64,000 nucleotides of DNA from Fragilariopsis cylindrus CCMP1102. Lineage: Eukaryota; Bacillariophyta; Bacillariophyceae; Bacillariales; Bacillariaceae. The notes below the pieces were generated by a model that was given only the letters and a program-made list of their open reading frames with translations, was not told the DNA's origin and searched no databases. The stretch is from positions 186,001 through 250,000 of the forward strand of contig FMBT01000328.1 in assembly GCA_900095095.1 (NCBI GenBank), in the 5' to 3' direction. Positions 24,635 through 35,872 of the stretch are shown piece after piece. The first letter of the stretch is position 1. Every line of letters starts with the position of its first letter. Both the position numbers and the translations under genes were made by a program.

Positions 24635-27600
24635 ATGGAGTTTGTAGATTCCTTGTGGGAATTCGTCCTCGAGGACTCTGAAGATGAGGAGAAAGCAGAT
24701 AGACGTCGAAAATCGGAAAAAAGTAAAGCAGATCGACAGCGAAAATCGTCGGAAAGTAGTACTAAGAATAGAATTAGTATCAAGAACAATAAGAAAGATG
24801 ACAAATCTGATAACAGGTTTTTAGATCCAAACTACTTCAATATTTTTGACTCAAGGAAACAATTGCAAGATGAAAGCGATGTCAATCACGATAAAACATG
24901 GAAGATGGGTTGGTTTGATGGAAGGGACGATAACGATGAATCGAATACAAAACAATCGAAAAGAAGTAGTATCTCTAGGAGTATGTGCAAAGATTCGGAA
25001 AGATCAACAAGGAGCGGTAGTTTGAAAAACAACCGAAGTGTACAAAAAAATAGCAAACACGAGAATCGTACTGACAATAGAGAAGATAAAGAGGATGGCT
25101 TTTGGGATATTCTAACAGGAGCCCCACCTGTTGCTACAATACCGAAGAGATCTATTAGCAGCAGTAGCAAAGGCCGTAGTTTGCTGCCAATAAGAAGGAA
25201 CGATGAGGAATCAAATAGAAAATCTACAACGATCGTTCTTCAGTCGAAAGCTTTTGTACGATCTACAAGTATTGCGTCTACTGGTTCTGCTAAATCCAAA
25301 ACGAGTGGTGGAAGTGAGAAAAAGAAAAGATCATTCAAAAAACATTTTAAATTGAATTCAGATTTAAAACCTTCTGAAGAAGAAAGTTTCAAGAATAAGT
25401 ATTATCTTCAAGATCTGGAAGTGAAGCACATAGCATTAGAAAAAGACGACAGAGAAAAAGACATCGTAAAATCCTCAACCGAGGATGATACAGTGTTTGA
25501 TCCCATGATGAGCGCCATTTTCCAGATAGCCGACTCGTTCGATCCTTGGGGTCAAGAAGAACAATCGGAAACATCAAACTCTGATACAGATACATGTCCA
25601 TCCGAAACAGCTGGCAACGATGATGATGCAGATGAATATGAATATGAATTAGACACGAGAGAACCAAATTCCTCCCTGTCAAAGAGAATAGAGACACAAG
25701 AATCACAATCGCTGGAATCGTCTTCATCTCACATCGCAGGCGATAGAACGAACGACAGGTTAGAAACGCTCTTGGACCAGCCACTACCCGAGTCAATCGC
25801 AGTTGATCCTAGTAGTTATCCGTACCACTCCGATCAAGCTTCGAAACAAGAAAGTGAAGTCTCGTCTGAAATTCGATCACAAGTAAATCCTCTGGGTAAC
25901 ACACTATCCGAAGAATTATACAAAGTGGGGAAAAATATTCACAGTAATAATGTCGAACCAGATGCCCAATGGGAAGAATATTGGGCTTCAACACCGAGAC
26001 TCCCCGTTGATCCTTCTGAATCAAGACCTATACATAGTTTTGGAGGTATATCGAAAAAATCAGGTATTAGTATGAAAGATGTTGCTACCGAAATTACTGG
26101 TAACGAGGATGCTGCTGTGCTTAGCGACGGCTCGATAGAAGTAATCCTTCTTCCGACGAGATCAAGATACCAAGGGATGTTCACATTAAAAATATACCTA
26201 GTTCTAACGATGGTGGTCGCGAAGGTAGAGATATTGAAAATACCACGAAGCACAATCTTTTGAAGAAAGTCATATGTGGCTTGAAAAAGGCTAGCAGAAA
26301 CGATCTTATTATTAGTCGTTTGAAGAAAACGGATGCAGCAGAAGTCTTCCCTTCGTCAAGGATGATAGTAGATGGGGAAACACATTCGATCATTGGGCAG
26401 AATGTAGATCTAGTCAACGGAGTGATGGGTGTACCTTCCGATCATCTGGTACAGTCGAGCGGGCCGCAGTCATTGTACGAATATGATTATGATAGTAATG
26501 AAAATATGAATGTTAGTTACACAAAATCAAACCAGAAAGCACGAGGAAATATTTCTGTGAGAAGTCTCGGTCCACCACGATCCTTATCGTGGTCCTTAGG
26601 TGGTGAAAATATAGTCATTCAAGTCGAGGTACGAAACTCAGTACAAATCTTATTCGTTTATATAATTGTATGGCTTTTGTTGTTGTTGTTGTTGTTGTCG
26701 CCGTTCTGACACCAAACCTCGTCTCTTGTATCTGTCGCTCTATATAGGCTTCAACAGTGTCTGAGACGGACTGCATTATTCGACAAGGATTGTGGTGGGG
26801 TGATTCTAAACCTTCTCTTCCAAACACACCTGGTGTAGATGTGGTAGGAAAGGTATATAGCGTCAAGCAAACGACTGGAAACGCGTATGGTCTACAGCCG
26901 AAGCAAACCGTCGTGTCACTAGTCAAATGGGGAGGTAATAGTCGTTTCGTAACGATACATCCCAATCAGCTGGTTAAGGTAGCCGATGGACTTGATCCTG
27001 CTCAAGTTGCTTGTCTACCTGAAGCATATCTATCAGCTTTCCAGGTTCTTCATAAGAATCAGACAGGCAGTCTACGTTATCGTGAAAACTCTCTTAAAGG
27101 TAAATCTATATTGATCCTCGGCTGCATGACTAACAATATGGGAAGGGCGATGATCGACCTAGCACTGAATGCCGGCGTTGCCACAATTTATGCTACTGCC
27201 AAGAAGAAGCACTGGAAAAAACTTTTATCGATTGGTGTGATGCCTTTGAGTACGGATCCTATGGAATGGATCCAGAATATTTCAGGAACCATCAGTCTTG
27301 TATTGGCTCCTAACGGCAATCTTCGAGAAGATGTGAGCCCTGTTCATTTTCGAGCTCTTCTACCAAAGTATGGCCAGCTGATAATTTGTGGACGTCGTAT
27401 CGTAGGGAATGACATACCAATTACGGAATGGAAAAGAGATCACCAAACATCGATATTAGCATGTGGACAGGGCAAGGCTCTTCAGAAGATCTTAGGAAAT
27501 TCTTCAACGTACGACGTTTATGAAGAATGGGAAAAAACCTTGAGTTATGCAAGAAAGACTTGTCTCATCTCTTGAAGCTGTTGGAGCGTAAGATAATCAA

Positions 27601-27733
27601 GCCCGAAGTATTGGATCGTCTTCCATTGAATAAGGTAGCCAAAGCTCAGGAGCTACTTGAATTGAAACGATTACCTGGCTTTTTGGTGTGCGAGCCTTGG
27701 ATGATGAGCAAGAAGCGTGCTGTATATCTATAA
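24635..27733 (+). CDS. Disordered region fused to MDR oxidoreductase
   Basis: A charged, Ser/Asp/Lys-rich region of ~650 residues (MEFVDSLWEFVLEDSEDEEK...) runs into a quinone-oxidoreductase-like MDR domain. Splice: donor after 26628, acceptor before 26748, giving ENIVIQVE-ASTVSETDCIIRQG. MDR landmarks are TPGVDVVGKVYSV, the Rossmann segment SILILGCMTNNMGRAMIDLA and LPGFLVCEPW at the C-terminus. The glycines of the usual GxGxxG are partly replaced, so cofactor binding is uncertain; structural-zinc cysteines are not evident. There are two apparent one-base losses. Near 26138 the natural-looking reading moves to the frame of LDRSNPSSDEIKIPRD. Near 27556 it moves from SYARKT to DLSHLLKLLERK. They may be consensus errors, slippage or signs of decay. 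The N-terminal half has no recognised domain. Confidence 0.75.
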
Positions 27734-28036
27734 CAATACACTTTTAAAGAACAAATGCTTTCCATCTATCTGATTTACTTTGTATGCACCTGATGTCGTA
27801 GTTTATTTATGAACTAGAATGTTACTTGAAAAGTATAGGAATACCTTTTCGTACTGGCTCAAGAGTAAGCATTTTCTTGTTAGTATTCTATGATGATGTA
27901 GTTTTTTTTTGCTCTGATGCATTATTACGTATATTTATTTACTTATATGAGGAAACATTACTAGTCGCTTCACTCTATCTAATTGACGAAACGGATAAAT
28001 AGAGCACACATATACTCCATGCGTATTTTATAACGA
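27734..28036. other. Convergent 3' flanks, MDR gene and FKBP
   Basis: About 300 bp of AT-rich sequence between two genes that end facing each other. It includes a T-run at about 27902-27910. Nothing else is seen. Confidence 0.55.
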
Positions 28037-29099
28037 CTAACATTTCAGTAGATTCACTTCAAAATACAATGTCGCTCCTTTCCCTGCACCTATATCCTTC
28101 ATTCCGTACCCAGCCTTCGATGGAACTATAATATGTCTCCTGCCTCCTTGTCTCATGCCTTTCAGTCCAATCTCCCATCCTTTGATGACTTCACCCTTGC
28201 CGTATTTAAAAGAAAAATTATCCCCCGAATCGACAACTTTACCCGTTTTATGTAGAGCTCTGAGAACGTATTGACAAACAACTCTTTTACGATCTACTAA
28301 TTCCGGTCCCCTTCCAACAAGGATGTCAACATATTTAACACCCATGGATGTATTAACAAATGTCTTTACATCGGGTGCACGTTGTTCAAGATCTTTCTGT
28401 TTCTTTTGGCTTACTTTTTGTTTTTCACGTTCCTTCTTTTGGTTCTCTCTGTGGGTCTTCAGTTTTTCTTGTTCCTTTTTGAATTCGAGTTTCTTTTCTT
28501 TTTGTCTTTCCTTCTTTAGACGCTTCTTCTCTCGTAGACGTTCGATATCATCTTCATCCTTATCTTTACTCAATTTTGCCGTATGTTGTTGCTGCTCCTG
28601 TTGTGACGACGAAGTATTACTACTCTCGATATTCTTTGATTCATTACTAATATGGTCGTTTTTTCTTGTCACTACTTGATGATGGTTCCAAATTTATCTT
28701 TTCTCCTTCTTTTTGTTGGTTCCTTTTTTGACGTCCCAAGATTGTCTTTTCTTTTTGTCTTTGCTTCTTTAGACGCTTTTTCTCTTGTAGACGTTCAACG
28801 TCTTCATCTTTGCACGATTTCGTCGTATGCTGTTGCTCCTGTTGCTCCTGTTGTGACAGAGAAGAATTATTACTACTCTCAATCTTCTTTGATTCATTAC
28901 TATCAATCTTCTTTGATTCATTACTATTCTTTATTTCAACTTCTTGTGGACGATTTTTGGGTTGGTTCTTTTTCTTTTTACTACTTGATGATAGTTCTAA
29001 ATTATTCAAATTAGGCTTGGACCGCTTCGCGTAGAAACTTCTTTCTAAGGAATCATCATATTGATCTTCTTTTCGTGGGCCCCTACTTCGACGTCCCAT
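28037..29099 (-). CDS. FKBP-type prolyl isomerase with Lys-rich N-terminus
   Basis: Peptidyl-prolyl cis-trans isomerase. The C-terminal ~110 residues form the FKBP fold: GVKYVDILVGRGPELVDRK, VVDSGDNFSFKYGKGEVIKG, WEIGLKGMRQGG, SKAGYG and LYFEVNLL. A long basic N-terminus (KKRLKKERQKEKK, with QQEQQ tracts) resembles nuclear/nucleolar FKBPs of the Fpr3/FKBP46 kind, though those have acidic stretches. Start chosen at 29099 (MGRRSRGPRKEDQYDD); an upstream in-frame extension to 29444 looks non-coding. The frame changes at an A6 run (minus strand; 28659-28664): the upstream frame stops at DKKKRPY and the next frame opens at KNDHISNESKN. One A fewer would join them. The two sides carry a tandem duplication. 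The domain call is firm; the exact N-terminal frame is not. Confidence 0.85.
28491..28940 (-). repeat. Internal tandem duplication in FKBP N-terminus
   Basis: Two related segments, 28491-28656 and 28750-28940, encode the same order of motifs: SNESK(N/K)IESSN, QQEQQ, KD(E/K)D, ER(L/R)xEKKRLKK and RQKEK. The second also contains a 24-bp tandem repeat encoding SNESKKID/E. The frame break of the gene lies at the junction between the copies. Confidence 0.8.
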
Positions 29100-29390
29100 G
29101 ATTCGATTCGATTCCTTCGATTCGTAATGAGTGTGTGTGTGTGTGTGTGTGTGTGTGCGTTTGTACTGTAAAATGTTGATAATTTTCATTTCAAAATATA
29201 TCGGCATGAAATTTAAAAAATAAATTGGTGGCCAATGAAATTTCCCCGAAATTAATTCCTCCCCCAGTTTGATAGTCGATTGACGATTGACATTCCTTCT
29301 TCCCCCAAATCTTTGTCTCGTATTCAGTATACTTGATACTTCAACAAAATCAAGAACAGGGAAGGAAGAGAGAGGTCGACAAATTTGAAA
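29100..29390. promoter_or_regulatory. Divergent region FKBP / TPR-J gene with (GT)n
   Basis: About 290 bp between divergent starts, so presumably both promoters. A (GT)n microsatellite of about 13 units lies at 29131-29156, and ATTCGATTCG-type repeats lie just left of it. Confidence 0.6.
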
Positions 29391-30728
29391 ATGGACTATA
29401 AATTGAAAATGTCGAACCTTCTTCCGATACCACGAAAGAGGCACCTACCGCCGTTGACGATCCTCCATCCGAAACGCTCGAAGAGTGGGAGATCCAACGT
29501 GATAGTCACAAAAAGGACGGAGATGCAGCATTTCGTGCTGGAGGTTATCGAACAGCAATCGATCAATACACTAAGGCGATAAGCTTAGATCCAGAATTTA
29601 TTGTATTGTACAGTAATCGATCAGCAGCATTTTTATCAAATGGTGAAAGTTCAAGGCCTTAAAAGATGCCCGAAAATGTATCGATTTAGATACGGCATTT
29701 GCCAAGGGACATTCTCGTTTGGCTGCTGCTCTATTGGCCCTAAAGAGATTCGAACAGGCTAAGGATTCTTATCAACATGTGTTGGAGAAGGAACCCAAAA
29801 ATATCGCAGCCAAAAATGGAATCGGATGTGTGCGTAAAGGAGATATCGAACGGATGACACTAGAGCAACAACGTCAAAAAGAAAAGGAAAAACAGGAGAA
29901 GGAAGAGGAGGAACAGCAGCAGCAACAACAACAACAACAGGAGGCAGCAGGAAAAGAGGAAGACGAGGAAGATGATTTGTTAAATGACTTTTTCAACGAG
30001 GTCGAAGAAGTTGTAACAAAGAAGAAAGATAAATCATCATTACAAAGCACCAATAACGCCATTCGAAATGATAGAAAAACTCTAGGGACCACGCAAGAAC
30101 AAATCGATCGTTTAATTCAACCCCGATTTGAATGGCGAAATCTAAATCCTTTTTTCGTTTTACAATTGCCAGCAGCAACTGCCACCGAGGATGATATTTC
30201 ACGACGATATAAGGCAATTAGCTTGTTGCTCCATCCTGATAAAAATCAAGCGAAGCTTTCGACCGAGGAAGAGAAAGATCGATGCCAACTAGCATACGAT
30301 CAAGTTCAAAAGGCAAAGATCATATTAGCGGATGAAGATAGAAAGCGGTACATACAATCATTGGTAGAAGAGGGAATGAAGCTAGGGGAAAACAAGTGGA
30401 GAAAAGAAAACAAGCAGCAACAGCAACAGCAACATCAGCATAACACTAAGAATAAAACTGATAACGGGGATAAATCTTCAGTAGTGTCACTAGAAGTCAT
30501 CCAAGAACGAGAAGTTATGAGGATTTTGCCCAGGTAGAAATAAAACGAAAAGATGTTGAAGATAGAGAACGAAAATTCGCACAGCGAGAACAGAAACAAG
30601 AAGATGATCAATCGGAAAAGGAAAGAAATGAAAGAAAATTTGATAAGAAATGGAGGAACGAAGAAAGGGTTGACAAGCGTGTTGGGAATTGGCGTGATTT
30701 TGAAACTAACAAAAAGAAAAAAACGTAA
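29391..30728 (+). CDS. TPR protein with DNAJC8-type J domain
   Basis: Probable HSP70 co-chaperone. N-terminal TPR repeats: KDGDAAFRAGGYRTAIDQYT, then FKALKDARKCIDLDTAFAKG and LLALKRFEQAKDSYQHVLEK. After an acidic/Gln-rich linker comes a J domain (NPFFVLQLPAATATEDDISR, with HPD in LLHPDKNQ). The C-terminus (KKWRNEERVDKRVGNWRDFE) matches the tail of DNAJC8/SPF31, a spliceosome-associated J protein, rather than DNAJC7. Three one-base losses split the frame: near 29405 (A-run, just after the ATG), 29647 (GAAAG) and 30513 (GAAG). Each would be closed by one extra A, and the protein reads smoothly across all three. TPR plus a DNAJC8-like tail in one gene is unusual. The intact middle frame is 29719-30537. 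Confidence 0.8.
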
Positions 30729-31227
30729 AGAGAGGGGGTATTCGATATTATTGTACAGTATTGCGGAAATTTTTATCATCATTTACAGTTAATCTTGTGT
30801 AAGATATGTAGCTTGAAAAACTATACTATATCCATTAACATTGTTTTTCAATATGAGATAATTTTATATTCTGCTAGTATTTCCCCAAACTTGTATGATA
30901 TTTAGAATCCTCGTTAAAAATGTTCAAGAATAATGATTTTAAAACTTTATCTGAACCGATATTTTATGTGTAATACACCATCAAATATACTATAGTATAG
31001 TTTACTAGTAAAACTAAAAGGGGGGGAGTGAGGTAGAGATTGTTGCACCCCTCTTTTTATGACTTATGTTTTTGAATGAATCGAATCATCCACCAACTGA
31101 ATCCATCTTTACGTGAAAATCAAAATCCATCACCAATCTTTAAAATCTGAAATCCACAAATCCGTATTTAAATTTCTATTTACGGCAGAGTAGCCGATAA
31201 ACCTACAATGTTTATACCAAGTACGAT
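30729..31227. other. Intergenic, TPR-J gene to OB/methyltransferase gene
   Basis: About 500 bp, AT-rich, with a run of seven to eight G at about 31020-31027. Nothing else is seen; the right part is presumably promoter. Confidence 0.5.
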
Positions 31228-33790
31228 ATGGAAGCTGTTCCTGCTTGGCTTGTGGGATTGTTCGGTAGTTTATACAGTCATGCTTTTGTCGTTGTTAAAT
31301 CGTCATCATCGTTCAGAGGACGATGTGGACCCACAGGCATGGGTGAAGGTGATGTGAGCTTTACAGAAAAACTTTTGAATCATCTTCGTCAGAATGATAC
31401 ATCACCGATCGCCGTCGAAGGATACGTGACATCAAAACGTACAATTGGAAAGAATCTCGCATTCCTTGATTTTCAAGTCGATCATGGCAACAATCATGAT
31501 AATGGCAACGAAAGCAAATACATAGACGACAATCACAACTTGTGTCAAGTTCTGTTACGAAAAGATATTTATCAGGGACGATGTTATGAAGGTTATCGCC
31601 GTTGTCTACTGAAAGGTTGCAAATTCAAAATTGAAGGATATGCATCAGCGACGAAGATACCAGGTAACGTTGTCTTGATGTTGAATTCGTTGGAGCTTAC
31701 TGCTTTGCCTCGTCAATCTCAGCACATTCAAATTATTTTACAGCAGGCAAAAGACGGTGCTATCCCTTTGAAGACGTAATGAAAGCCTGCTGTTATCCAA
31801 ATAATATCAGTGGTAACAGCTCTCCTTCCTTGGAGATCGAGAAGCGTATTCTTTCTTTGAAGCCGTATCCTATTGATCCAACTGACATAAACGACGACGT
31901 AGACGAAGAGACCACGACTGTCATTGAGAGAAGCAAACGTGAAAGTCAACTGCTTAATAAGCTCGCCAAAGATATATTTTCTACCCTGCCGGATGATCCA
32001 CAGTACCCGATCGCAGCTGATCAAAAACATATATCAAAGTATGGAAATTTTTTCCTACCTCCAGTTCCGAAAGAGTTGCAAATGGTTCCAGAACGACTAC
32101 AAAAAGAAGTGGCAAATGAAATGATGACGACGACAAAAGTACACAGTAAAGAAAGGACAATAGTAGAAACCCTGAGGAAATCAAATAACAGCGGCGACAA
32201 TCCAATTGATACTGCCTCAGAAAAAGTGTGGATCGTTGGATGGGTGCAAAATCGACGACGATTTCAAGGAAACGTGACAATGATATATCTTCAGGATGAC
32301 TTAAATCAAGACGATTCGGATAGGCTACCATGTATAGTTCATCCAGATTTTTTGTTCCAGCAACAGCAGCAACACCCGAAAGATGCTTCTGGTGTATATC
32401 AGACGCTGATCGCGCCTGACTCAAAGGTTCGGATAGAAGGCCGACTTGTACTTCCTGACGTGAACGATACGAATCTTGTAAACGGCAAGGAAAGTCAGTC
32501 TTCATTACCGCCGATATTATGGGTAGAACATATCGAACTGGTACGGTCATCATTTCGTTCCGTAACGATCCGTCACTTGTTGGATCTACTTTACGAAAAA
32601 AGAATGGATGCAGAAGAAGTTTCAAAGGCTTTATTAATCCCATACGAAGAGGCAAAACAACTTTCTCTTCAGTCTGATGCGACAGAACGGCAATGGAAAG
32701 CCAATCAATATGCCGTTCAACTACAAAAAGAAGCATCAAGTAACGATAAAATCAGAACAAATAAGGTCCAACCTGTACTGTTACAAGTCATGGAAAAATA
32801 CAAATTTCTTTCTAAAATCCATCCCGTTATCTCGACAATATAAGAGAGGAAGAATCCAAGAAAAACAACGATAATGACAATGCGAACAAGGATAATGATT
32901 TATTGATGTCAAAGCGAAGACGAGTAGCAATAAGTATGCCAGGTAGCAAATGGGAAATCAAGAAAAAACCTCAGCTTGAATGGATGGGCCGACAGATAAA
33001 ATCCGTATTGGAATCGCATCCAGATTTTAGAAAGCGGGTTCTTACAATTATTGATATCGGAGGGGGTAAGGGAGCACTTGCTAACTATCTTGGACGGGAT
33101 GCATATTTAAGCAAATACGTAAAAGTTCACGTTGTGGATATTTGCGAGGGTGCCGTGATGAATGGTGAAAAAAAGGCAAAACGATTCGATCTTCCTGTCA
33201 ATTTTCAATTTGCAGACGCTAGCAACTCGGATCTATTGGACGCAGTCGATGGAGACGTCGTAGTTGCATTGCATGCATGTGGTCATTTATCCGATATTGC
33301 CCTTGCTCATGCCATCCATCGTAGGGCAGGCTTTGTAATTGTTCCCTGCTGCTTCAACTCTAACCCACATCTTACTATTCCTGTCAGTGGTAGCAGTAGC
33401 AGCAATAGCAAACAGTCCAGTACAACTGTTCCGGATTGGCTTGGTATACCATCAAGCGACTGGTCGGCGTTGAAGTTGCTTGCAGAAGTCCAAGACGATA
33501 TACCCCTGGCAAGCGAGGCGATTGGAATCATATGCGCTGTTCGTGCCGAAGCTGCTAAGAAAAAGATATCATTGATGAATGATATATCCAAAGAAAACAT
33601 CAAGGCTGAAATTGATGCTGATATTGATGTTGATAATACTGCTGGAAATAACAACAACAACAACAACGACGACGACGACAACATCGGCGAAACTGCTGAT
33701 AACGATCCATCAGAGAGGAAGATTGAGATAAGAAGTTTCCCCATCCAATATTCTACAAGGAATACTGTACTTGTTGGAATGTGTTCATGA
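31228..33790 (+). CDS. Double OB-fold plus SAM methyltransferase-like protein
   Basis: Predicted SAM-dependent methyltransferase acting on RNA or another nucleic-acid-bound substrate (inference). Order: OB fold 1 (SPIAVEGYVTSKRTIGKNLA to GNVVLMLNSLEL), OB fold 2 (KVWIVGWVQNRRRFQGNVTM to LPPILWVEHIEL), then a Rossmann methyltransferase domain with motif I TIIDIGGGKGALANYLG, motif II KVHVVDICEGAV and VVALHACGHLSDIALA, as in the GSTCD/METTL25-type group. PCCFN follows that motif. The tail is Asn/Asp-rich before RSFPIQYSTRNTVLVG. Two one-base losses split the frame: near 31767 (reads AIP-FEDVMKACC with one extra T) and near 32828 (HPV-YLDNIREEE). The N-terminus has SHAFVVV after a hydrophobic stretch, so organelle targeting is possible but weak. 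Substrate unknown. Confidence 0.75.
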
Positions 33791-33853
33791 ATTTTTATTG
33801 AAACACATACATCTGAAATTAGAATATACCATTATTTATTTATCTTTAACTAC

Positions 33854-35455
33854 TTAAAAATTATCCTTATTTTGTTTTACTTGTTCAATTTCTGTCATAT
33901 ATTTTTCGACACGTTTTATAAATGCAAAAGCTGCATCCCGATCTCTATTAATGAATGCTGTATTTTTACTATATTTCTTTTTTTCGAAACTTTCAGGTGT
34001 TGCTGATTTCCAGAATCGACCTAAAAAGAAACGAAAGTAATCAGCCACAGCAAGTTTATAATGCCATAATGCAATTTCTTTTGGATAATAACATAATGAT
34101 TGTTTTATCGGACGAGTTGTAGTATTCATAGTAGTGTCATTAACATCGTGGGTTTCTTCTTCTTGATTTTGTTGTTGTTGTTGTTGTTGTTGTTTCAATA
34201 AAAGTAAATCATTTAATTTATTTATGTAATGATCGACTAACATCATTTCACCCCCATCATCTAAATGTTCTGGCCGGATAGCATGATGGATTAGCATAGC
34301 AACATCCGACATACCTAAACCAACACCGGTAGAAGCGAAATCTATCAGTATCACTCCACGATTATTATCTTTATTTTCATCATTACTGATTGGTAGAAAA
34401 AAATTCATTGCCTTACAATCTCCGTGACTTAATGTCGCATACTTATCTGTTGGTTCTGGTGAGGTTTCAGCACATATGTATTCCGCTAAATCTTGAATAC
34501 GTCGTCCAAGATCATTAATTGTTTTATCATCATCATCAACAACATCAACATTGTTATTATCATTATCATTATCATTATCATCAACATTATCATTGTTATT
34601 ATCATCAATGTTTATATCAAATGCTGTTGTAAATTGAATCCATGCATCAACTAATCCAGTAACCTCTTTTGGATTGCGTGTTTTTAAATGATACGATCCT
34701 CTTGATAAACGTGTTTGTGCCTTTACTAATAATTCTTGATTTTCCCATGCCGATGCATGAAATGCAGCAATACCATCCAATGCATCTTTTGCTTGTTGAA
34801 TTGTTATAGGTGAATCTTGAATATACTGTAATTCTGGAATTGTTTCCATAACAATATATCCACCCTTACTACTATTCGCAGCAGAAACAGCAGTAGCATC
34901 AACAGCAGCAGTAGTGATGAAATTGGTACTAGTAGTTGTCGTAGTATTCCAATCGACATCGACCGGTCCTTGCATAGGATCATCAGTTGCTCGTTCTTCT
35001 TCTGTAAGTAAACCATCTAAGTTGTAATTTGATGCATAAATTTCTGGTGTACTAAAGATATTAACATTTGATGATAATGATGATGACGATGATGATAATG
35101 TAAGAGCAGATAATAAATCAGGTAATATTTCTTGATAAAATCGTACTTCTGTTCGTAGATACATTATTGTTCTACGAAAATCAGGCCATGAATTTTTCCC
35201 TTTTTTCTCATAATAATAATTTGCATCTACTGTCTTGACAAAACATGATTTATCATTCTCTACTGCTGTGTTGTCGCAGCGCCCGTTATTGTTGTTGTTG
35301 TTGTCGCCATTATCATTGTCGTCACCACTATCGAACAAAACCGTAACGAGATGTCCCTCAGCATTAGCTTGAACTATTTTTGTTTTTGTTTCATAGCTAA
35401 CAACTGATTCGGTAGGGAATGCTTGTTGTAAAATAGGAAGTAATGACGATTTCAT
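33854..35455 (-). CDS. CHK/APH-family phosphotransferase-like protein
   Basis: Kinase-like fold of the aminoglycoside phosphotransferase / choline kinase / ecdysteroid kinase-like superfamily; likely phosphorylates a small molecule, identity unknown. Single exon, 533 residues. Key signs: Brenner-type catalytic motif LSHGDCKAMNFF, the metal-binding Asp in GVILIDFASTGVGLGMSDVA, a preceding ALDGIAAFHASAWE helix (the AxxHAxxW pattern typical of CHK-like kinases), and TEVRFYQEILPDL in the N-lobe. Asn/Asp runs from GAT/AAT repeats are inserted in loops (about residues 40-60 and 280-310) with a Gln run near 420. No signal peptide. Frame intact. It is divergent from the MCMBP gene. Confidence 0.82.
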   Translation of the reverse strand: MKSSLLPILQQAFPTESVVSYETKTKIVQANAEGHLVTVLFDSGDDNDNGDNNNNNNGRCDNTAVENDKSCFVKTVDANYYYEKKGKNSWPDFRRTIMYLRTEVRFYQEILPDLLSALTLSSSSSSLSSNVNIFSTPEIYASNYNLDGLLTEEERATDDPMQGPVDVDWNTTTTTSTNFITTAAVDATAVSAANSSKGGYIVMETIPELQYIQDSPITIQQAKDALDGIAAFHASAWENQELLVKAQTRLSRGSYHLKTRNPKEVTGLVDAWIQFTTAFDINIDDNNNDNVDDNDNDNDNNNVDVVDDDDKTINDLGRRIQDLAEYICAETSPEPTDKYATLSHGDCKAMNFFLPISNDENKDNNRGVILIDFASTGVGLGMSDVAMLIHHAIRPEHLDDGGEMMLVDHYINKLNDLLLLKQQQQQQQQNQEEETHDVNDTTMNTTTRPIKQSLCYYPKEIALWHYKLAVADYFRFFLGRFWKSATPESFEKKKYSKNTAFINRDRDAAFAFIKRVEKYMTEIEQVKQNKDNF

Positions 35456-35872
35456 CTTAAATGAATTCCATTTGTCGTTGTTACAAGTACGCGGCAGATA
35501 TTCTCATGTTGATACCGTATAGTAGTATTCGAATATTATAAATTTGCGATCATAAGTTGAATCGAAAGCATGGAAACAACGCAAAATGGGGGGTATCCTC
35601 TAAATCAAAATCACTCGGTAACTACTAACATATACGCATTTGGGGGTCTAGGACCTATGTAAGAGTGTCCCCCTAATAGACACCAATGACATATCAATCC
35701 ACGCGGAAAAACTGCGCCGAAAAATTACAAATACGTACACAAAAAAAGCAGCATTGCTTACTTCATTCATCATTCATCATTCACCATTCATCATCACCAA
35801 GTGCAAAGTTAGAAAAGTAATTGAATTGTAGTAGCACAGCAGTACAATAGAAGCGAATAAAAAACAAACGAA
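35456..35872. promoter_or_regulatory. Divergent region, CHK-like kinase / MCMBP
   Basis: About 420 bp between divergent start codons. A degenerate (ATTCATC)n repeat lies at about 35762-35795, close to the MCMBP start. Promoter function is inferred from the layout. Confidence 0.5.

Noticed and set aside
26125-26263. A short intron to explain the frame change in the MDR fusion gene
   Set aside because: No donor/acceptor pair of normal length restores a natural reading; a single missing base near 26138 explains it better.
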